Shown here in pieces: positions 57,004-64,000 of a stretch of DNA of 64,000 bases. This DNA is from Acanthaster planci (lineage: Eukaryota; Echinodermata; Asteroidea; Valvatida; Acanthasteridae). The DNA lies in assembly GCF_001949145.1 (NCBI RefSeq), contig NW_019091367.1, forward strand, positions 212,035 through 276,034, in the 5' to 3' direction. The notes under the pieces were generated by a model that worked only from the letters and a program-made list of their open reading frames with translations, ran no database searches and was not told the origin of the DNA. Position 1 is the first letter of the stretch. Every line of letters begins with the position of its first letter. The translations under genes and the position numbers were made by a program.

Positions 57004-60000
57004 ATGGCTGCTGTTATCATGGCTGACGAAACTCAAGCAACGCACGTTGTTGATGACAAAAACGAGTCAGAATTGAACACGCACACGAAAATTCCCACAG
57101 AAGGAATTGTCGCACAAGAACCTTCAATAGGCTCACCACCAACAAGTCCAGAAATCGGGAAGAGAAGGCGGGTACATCATGATTATCGGCGGCTTTCGAG
57201 TTCGGGATATCTGGAAGAAATGTACAGCGGTTACCGACAGCGTTATTCAAGCACGAGCGAGTCCGATGTGTCACCAAGTCCATCTTCTGTGAAGATTACC
57301 AGAAGAACGCGATCCCACTCACCAGGTCGTGCCTCAGATGACAATCCGCCTATCAATGGTAACTTTCCCGCAGCTGCATTAACACAGTCAACAAATGCGA
57401 CAAGCATGGCAGGTAACCATCTTGACCATCAGAACAGACCATTGCCATTGCTCATCAAGGGCTTGAAATTAATGGTCACTTGTAATGTTTGCTTTTATCG
57501 CATAAAATTTTGAACGTGCGATGGGCCCTATTTCTTGTCATTATCCCTAGGTCAACTGTCATGAAAATTATGTCATTTGAATTGTGTGTTTTTCGTGATA
57601 ATTTTCCTGTAGAGAATTCAGAAGGATTGTGTGTGATTGTCAAGTAAGTAGGCCTATCATGCAAAAACAAAACTATTAAACGGACTAAAAAACAAACACA
57701 AACATGTATTGACCATATCCAAGTTAACATGATTGACAGTAATTGAGAAGTTGTTTTTTTTAAAATGCTGATGTTAACATGGTTAAATACTGGACCAACT
57801 GTGCTGATTTTTCTCGTTTGAAAATTGTACTTGTAGCAGTTGACTGGTTCTGTCTCAGATTACCTTGGCAATCAACCTATTCATTTACAATGCAGATGCA
57901 GAAGAAAAAGGCCAATTTGTTGTTAAAAAAAAAACCCAAAAAATGTGTTTGTGTCATTGTCATTTTCATAGCTCAGGTAATTCGAGCGGTATTGTTCATA
58001 AGCAATTACACTGTTGAAAAGTGTAATGTCAACTGGTTGTCATAAGCATCAAACACATCAAGGCTAAGGTATCTAAGCCTATGATATAATTTTTGCAAAG
58101 AAAATGTCCATTCAGTATTCTTTTGAGTATTTGGGATAAAGAATACCTACGTGTGCGCAAAATTTGAATGATGAATTTGTCAGTAAAACAAGTACATATA
58201 CATATATACATGTACCTGCTACTTAAGTGTATATTTGAAAACCTATATAAATGTTGGCAACTTTAATTTACGTGTAAAAAAATTAAAATAATCAAAATAG
58301 TCATTATTTAATGTTATCAATAGTGGTCGTGTTTGCTTCAGTTGCATTCAGAAATTCATAGTGCAAAGATTCAATGTTTACTTGTGAACAAGTCGTAAAC
58401 CTTTGTCATTTCAGGTGATGGTAAACCAAATGGTAATATGTGCATCTCACCGCGAATTGTCAAAAAGGTTGGCTGTCCAAAACTCAAGTTGCACATCAAG
58501 AAAGCGGATTATGAACGAAAGCCGAAGAAGCACAAACGTCATCATCACCACCATCACCACCACCATCACCACCATCATCGCGAGAAGATCAGCCATGTTC
58601 CTGTATCAGATGCATGTATTGATACACCGGCAACCGCACGCCAGGTGTGTGACCTCTCCGACAGGGACAGGATACTGAAGAAGTACGGCTGTGGGGTCAG
58701 TGAGAAAGGTGGCGAATTCAGCAGATATATTCACATCGAGCATCAGCCCAATGGCGGTGCGTCGGTGCTCCACGTCTACTCGGACGAGATTGCTCATCTT
58801 CACGATGAGGAAATGCAGCGCTTCGTCGAGGAGTTCTTTGAGATGGTGTATGCTGAGAATCAACCAGGTGTTGCCAACCACGTCATGGCGATTGTCCATG
58901 GTGCAGCTGCATACCTCCCAGACCTCATCGACTATTTCTCCATCCACCATCCTAACATGACCGTCAAGAGCCAGGTCATGGGCAAGTCGGACATTCTGAC
59001 CACGACCATGCCCGAGTTCCGCAAAGACGTCCGGCGGACGTACCGCTATGGGACTTATCGGTCCGGGCCTTTGCTCCAAATAAGTCTTGTGGGAACAGTC
59101 AATGAGGAAGTTGGGGACTACTTTGAGGAGTTTGTCGACATGCTGGAGCAGGATTCATTCCTGAAGTACGTCATGCCATGGGGACCGTTGTCAGTCCTGA
59201 AGATGGAGAAACGTACAGAGAGTAACGATGGGCCAATCCTGTGGATAAGACCTGGTGAACAGATGGTTCCAACGGCTGATATGCCAAAATCACCCATGAA
59301 GAAACGGAGGTGAACATTTGTTGCCAACCCAAAGACTAGAATAATGGGAAAGTTGCATAATTATTGTCAAATTTATAAAATTCCTCCACTTTCTATCTAA
59401 TGTATGATTGGTTTTTATGAAAATGTCTTACCAGGTATAAGCTGAATGACTTTATAAAAAGGTGTACATAGAAGAGCTATGGGAATTTTCTGTAACATCC
59501 AGGTTCACAAGTATGCCTCATTCTTGAAGTAGAGCTCTTGTTTTGGCATCTGTGCCAAGGTGGNNNNNNNNNNNNNNNNNNNNNNNNNNNNNNNNNNNNN
59601 NNNNNNNNNATAGCACAGTCCTGACTCAATTGAAGTTTCCTCCTGTGTTTTTGCAGAGCGGCTGTGAATGAGCTTCGAAACCTTCAGTACCTACCCAGGA
59701 CGTCCGAGCCCCGAGAGATGTTGGTTGAAGACAGGACGAGATGCCACGCGGATCATGTCGGTCAGGGATTTGATCGTATGACGACGGCAGCCGTAGGAGT
59801 GCTCAAAGCAGTGCATGCAGGGGATGAAGGGTAAGTTGACCAACGCCCATTTTTCTTCTCTTTGCCTCTTCCAGCAAAGTCCTGTCTAGTGATTGGTCAT
59901 AGCTGATGAGTTGTGCCTGTGTGCTGTGAATCAAAAACAAAGGTGTTTATCGGCAGCCATTTAAAGTGCATTAAATGTATGTCACCAAGCTGTTACCAAG

Positions 60001-61926
60001 AAGAACTTCCTAGTTCAGTGCACTAAGTCAAGATATGCACTCTAACCCTAACTGCCCAGTGTCCATCAAACTCAAACAGCAGTTTTTGCTAGGTTTTGGC
60101 CGGTTTGGTACCAAACCCAATTAACTTCTTGTTGAATTTGTTGTACTTGGTATCAAAGGCGGGGGATGATGGTGTTGGATTTTGTGTGAGTTGGGACACA
60201 CTGGGGTCATTGTGTGCAGTGTCTGACTTGCTGTATCAAGTGTTGAACTATGCTTGATATGTCAGGTTTGGTACTGCCTCGGTGCAAGTCATCCTGTACT
60301 GCATAGACCAATCCATACCCTATCACTCAAACTCCAACGGAGTCACTTGCTGGAGTTTGTCAGGTTTGGTACAGTGACCTGCATTTAGAGTACAGACAAG
60401 TACATTTATCTGTTGAGGTTTGTGGTATTCAGTATGCTCCCCAGTGCAAGAGCCCAGTAGGTTGGGGCCAAACAAGTGTACTTTTTGTATATGTTTGTAT
60501 GTTACAGCTTTGGAAGCTTTGCACAGTGCAGTGGGCACAGTGTATACAGGGAAGTCTTGTTTGTAGGTACACCATGGAAACAACGTCTAATTAGGAGAGA
60601 GTGTTGGCACTGTTAAGAGCTGGTGGTGTTTCCTGAAGACAAACAGAGCACAATGTTTGAACGTCGAGACCTTTCCCATCACTCCCACCACTGGCCCTTC
60701 CCAGAGCCTACACTCTCTCCTGCAAGACATTGGTCTCAAAGTGCTATCTGGAAACGATGCTTCCCTGTAACTGTTTGATTGTTTGCCTGCGGCAGTGCTT
60801 GGTTGCACGCAGTATATAGGTAGTCATTCTTTTGTGATTATTTGCAGTATTTTTTTAGCAGCGTGCTCTATGCGATGTCCAAGGTTGCCTCAATGTAAAC
60901 TAAAGTGCCCAGAGGAATCTTGCCGCTGCTGTCACGAAAGAAAATGATGTTAATGTACATGTGTGTGTTCATCCCTTGCCAGCTTTTCTTCTGTGCTTAC
61001 ATAGCAGGATCCCATCATTTGAAGATTTTGAAAGATTCAAAGGGTTGTAAGATATATTTGAGCCTCAAACTCACTACTGTACATTTGCATTTCGTTTTTG
61101 TGCTCATGACAGGGGTCCTGATCGTGATGTGAAGGATGTTGTGGCGTTCTCTGCTGCAAACTTCTTTGATGTTGTTGAGAGCCTCCAACTAGACCTTCAT
61201 GAGCCCCCTGTCTCACAGGTTGGTGTGCAGTGCTTTTGTTCTGTTCTTTTTTCTCTAATCATACATGTAAATTCAGCTTTATTTCATAAAAGTACTTGAA
61301 GGGTAGCTGCAATCGATTTTTTGACTAACTATTCAAAATGCTTCACTATTTCAAAGGGTGTTTTACTGCCCTTTTTTATGCAAATAAGTTTCCATATTCA
61401 TGAACAAAACTGTGATGTCATCCCAAGAAGAAAGTCTCACTGTTGCACTGATTTGCATACAAAAAAGTCCTGCATTTTTGTAGATTTTGCTGAACTAAAT
61501 GTTTCCTTCTTTGCTTAATCATTATTGTTTATATTCACAGCACATGAACTAAGTTCTGACAAATTCGGATTTGAAATTGTAAATATGCACCTTTTTGTCT
61601 TGCAGTGTGTTCAGTGGGTTGAGGATGCCAAGCTGAATCAGCTGAGACGTGATGGCATCTCGTACGCCCGCATCAAACTTCGCGACAATGACATCTACTT
61701 CATCCCCCGCAACGTCGTCCATCAGTTCAAAACCACGTCGGCCTGTGTGAGCATTGCCTGGCACATGAGGCACAAGATGTACTATCCAGACCAGGAGAAG
61801 GATACGGACGACTCCAAGGAGGAAGAGAAGGGGGAGGCGGAGATCAAGAAAGAGGCAGAACCAGAGGCAGAACCAACGAGCCATGAGGTGGGCGAACCTG
61901 AGGTCAAGATGGAGACTGATTCGTAA
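57004..61926 (+). CDS. RSBN1: RSBN1-family (KDM9/DPY-21-like) JmjC protein
   Basis: Five exons, 57004-57412, 58415-59309, 59657-59830, 61113-61218 and 61606-61926 (TAA), join in phase to 634 residues. The N-terminus (1-137) is disordered, with RS/SP-rich stretches. A basic segment precedes a run of 13 His (179-191). The conserved RSBN1 core follows: [100 protein letters not shown] and [14 protein letters not shown]465-A-D467 and H567 fit the Fe(II)-binding HxD..H triad of the JmjC-like fold. In the family, DPY-21 and RSBN1 remove methyl groups from histone H4 Lys20, in the nucleus. The acidic C-terminal tail (EEEKGEAE..) is lineage-typical. The human paralogues are longer (about 800 residues), mainly at the N-terminus. 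The frame continuing past 59309 to a TGA at 59311-59313 is intronic. Confidence 0.95.
59564..59609. other. Assembly gap (46 N)
   Basis: A run of N within intron 2 of RSBN1. The gene reads through in phase on both sides, so no coding exon is evidently lost. Confidence 0.99.
61290..61520 (+). repeat. AGGGTAGCTGCAAT repeat, copy in RSBN1 intron 4
   Basis: Begins agggtagctgcaatcgattt and includes tttccatattcatga and ctcactgttgc, in the same order as the copy at 63560-63835. Confidence 0.7.
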
Positions 61927-63559
61927 CACGCATGACGCAGTAAGTCTCGCCCAAAGACAAGCAGAATTAAGTCAGTTGAACTCCTGTGATCACCCCTCGA
62001 CGTTTTGATTTCACCAGAGGGGTGATGAGACATCTTTTAGATGTCCCATTTGGAGTTGGATTGGGGGATGTGCTTTTACATGAGACTATTTGAAGTGATC
62101 AACATGGACTCATACTTTCTCAATTCACAGAAATTTGGATGACAGCTTTGGAAACAGTTTTAAGACGTTGTTCAAGCAGACGTCTTGAGGTTTAAACTCT
62201 GTAGACTGATCCAAGGATATGCCATTTCTTCAGTGGCATCACATTCAATCGCATTCTTGAAGTTGAGGCGTGCATTTCTTTTCAGCAAGTTTCTGGCAGG
62301 GTTTAGGGGGATTGGGCTATCACCATCACCCCTCCCCACCAAACAAAATTCACTGAATGTTTATTGCTTGAGCTTGTGACACCATTCAGCAAAACGCCTA
62401 CTAAAATTGTCTAGCGTCTCTTTAAAACAATTCAAAATACAGGTCCTCAACAATTCTTTACAATACAACCCCCTTCCACACACAGTCAAACTTCATCAAT
62501 AGATCGCTTGGACTTGGCAGATTACCTTGTTATGACAGGAACTTTGTATTATGTGGAGTGGATACATTGAAGAACAAAGGATTGGAACCTACATTTTAGT
62601 ATACCTTTTGATATGAACGAGGTTTGACTGTATCAATCGTATTCTCCCCCCGGGCATTTGGAAAGAGGTATCAAAACCATACAAGGTGATTTAATCATTT
62701 ATCTGAGGCAAATGATTGATTCTAGGGGCAAATATTGAGAAACAATTCGTCAAACTTTTAAGGGTCCGTGCGGGTGAAAATAAAACAAGTCACAGTGAAG
62801 GTCTGCCGATTTTCCATTGTATGCATTGTAAACGTAATTCATCCCCTTGAGAAATTCTGTTTTTTTCCAGTCTTTCAACTGGCAATCTTAGTTTCCCTAT
62901 TCATTTCCTAAAATAACACTGATGAGGGAAAAGTCATATTTGAAAGATATCAAACTTTGATCAGATTCCCAGAAGTTGTACTGGAAGGCAACTAACTGCA
63001 GCGTTATTTAATCAAGACTGGTCCTCCGTGGGTCATACATTCTGTCAGTTTGACCTGCTCACAGTCAGGGTATCAGACATTTTTCGGTCTACTAACATAC
63101 ACCTTTTAGTACTTTTCTTGGCCAGTAACATTTAACTTTAAGGAATGTCGGATGTTCAGTCATACATGTACCTGTACATTCGGCTTACACCAATTACACC
63201 AGTCACTTCTTCCCATGGTCTTTGGAAAAGACTCAAAGGATAGTTTCAAATTGAGGTCCAAATGTGAGAGAACAGACCACAATTTTATCTGAACCACATT
63301 CAGGAGTTATATATATTCAAGCTACCTTTTTCACTGTACATTTTTTAAATTCTTCATTCCAGCTGTATATTGTAGAGATAGAATGTTTTTACCTATCACT
63401 ATGGCCTTTACTATTTATTGTAGACAAAGTGTAAATAAGTTCCTTTTTTCAGGAAAACTATTTATTTAGATGTCATAATGCAAACTTGAGGATTACTCTA
63501 CAACATTCTGAGACTGCAGATTGTCAGTTGTCGTGTGGCTTGATTTACCTTTTGAGTTA
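61927..63559 (+). other. RSBN1 3' UTR and downstream sequence
   Basis: No further coding exon recognised. The AATAAA at 62779-62784 is the first canonical signal after the stop, about 850 bp downstream, and would set the 3' end if used. The rest is AT-rich and plain. Confidence 0.45.
62779..62784 (+). terminator. Candidate polyadenylation signal, RSBN1
   Basis: AATAAA within gaaaataaaacaag. It is not confirmed by transcript data. Confidence 0.4.
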
Positions 63560-63835
63560 AAGGGTAGCTGCAATGCATTTTATTCCAAACTCCAAAATGT
63601 ACTTACATGTGCATGGTATGTGCCCCCTTTAACCTCATTTTCAATTTAAGAGTATTTTGCTGCCTTGTTAGTTTTCATGCTGAGTATTTCCATATTCATG
63701 AGTAAAACTGCAATGTTGCCCCACGGAAGAGAACCTCACTGTTGCTCTGGTTTGTGCTCAAAAACTGCTGATTTTTGGGGTTTTTTTTAGGTTTTGCTTG
63801 CCTGGTTTTCTTTTCTTTGATGTTTCCTTGTTGTG
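63560..63835 (+). repeat. AGGGTAGCTGCAAT repeat, copy 2
   Basis: Starts agggtagctgcaatgcattt, then shares atttccatattcatgag and cctcactgttgc with the 61.3-kb copy, and like it ends in a T-rich stretch before tgtttccttg. It contains an extra segment near 63600-63640 absent from the other. Confidence 0.7.
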
Positions 63836-64000
63836 CAAGTACATAGCAATAAGTAAGCGTGTAACCCTTTCTCAGAAATGTTTTTGGTATGTTCTGAGTT
63901 CATAATTTGAGCAGAAAAACCTATGCACTGAAATGTGCCTTCCCTGGATGACATCGGAGTATTACAGCGCCCTCATTTGCCCAGGAAAGATGGGCAATTT

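Noticed and set aside
59310-59313. TGA taken as the end of RSBN1
   Set aside because: It follows a good donor site after 59309, and the conserved RSBN1 sequence resumes in phase at 59657.
1-64000. CRISPR arrays, operons or bacterial features
   Set aside because: The sequence is plainly eukaryotic with spliced genes; no regularly spaced direct-repeat array is present.

Overview
The window is nuclear DNA of an animal. Small exons with GT..AG junctions sit in long AT-rich introns, and short nonautonomous transposons are dense. The gene content (ARIH2, RSBN1, a ciliary PG-rich-repeat protein, an EMI-domain receptor and a single-exon class A GPCR), with frequent acatgtacatgt and aggcct words, points to a marine invertebrate deuterostome. 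An echinoderm or hemichordate is my best guess; that placement is inference.

Layout. (1) 1-6.2 kb, + strand: the last five coding exons and 3' UTR of ARIH2, an RBR ubiquitin ligase. (2) 6.2-12.1 kb: intergenic, with several miniature elements, including a hAT-type element abutting a second inverted-repeat element at 9.6-10.1 kb. (3) 12.1-13.3 kb, - strand: an intact intronless rhodopsin-type GPCR with a TATA box, bracketed by two direct repeats. A decayed 21-bp-repeat (heptad) tract follows. (4) 17.4-38.4 kb, + strand: five phase-compatible exons that join into a 650-residue single-pass receptor with a signal peptide, EMI domain, Thr/Pro stalk, membrane helix and a long tyrosine-motif tail. 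Its 12-kb first intron holds the remains of a RAG1/Transib-like element on the other strand, a SINE and a mariner-type MITE. (5) 39-43 kb: a deleted mariner-family element and a broken partial copy of the next gene. (6) 46.1-55.2 kb, - strand: twelve small exons, all joined in the same codon phase, encoding a 494-residue sperm-tail PG-rich-repeat (STPGR) protein. Its introns hold a retrotransposon fragment and a MITE nested in another repeat. (7) 57.0-61.9 kb, + strand: five exons of RSBN1, a JmjC-type histone demethylase family member, divergent from the STPGR gene across 1.8 kb.

The genes do not form one pathway. ARIH2 acts in ubiquitin ligation, RSBN1 in chromatin and STPGR in the axoneme; the GPCR and EMI receptor are cell-surface proteins. 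The most novel items are the compact EMI receptor, the STPGR gene with its decayed tandem copy, and the RAG1-like remnant. All exon joins were made by eye from splice motifs and phase, not from transcripts.
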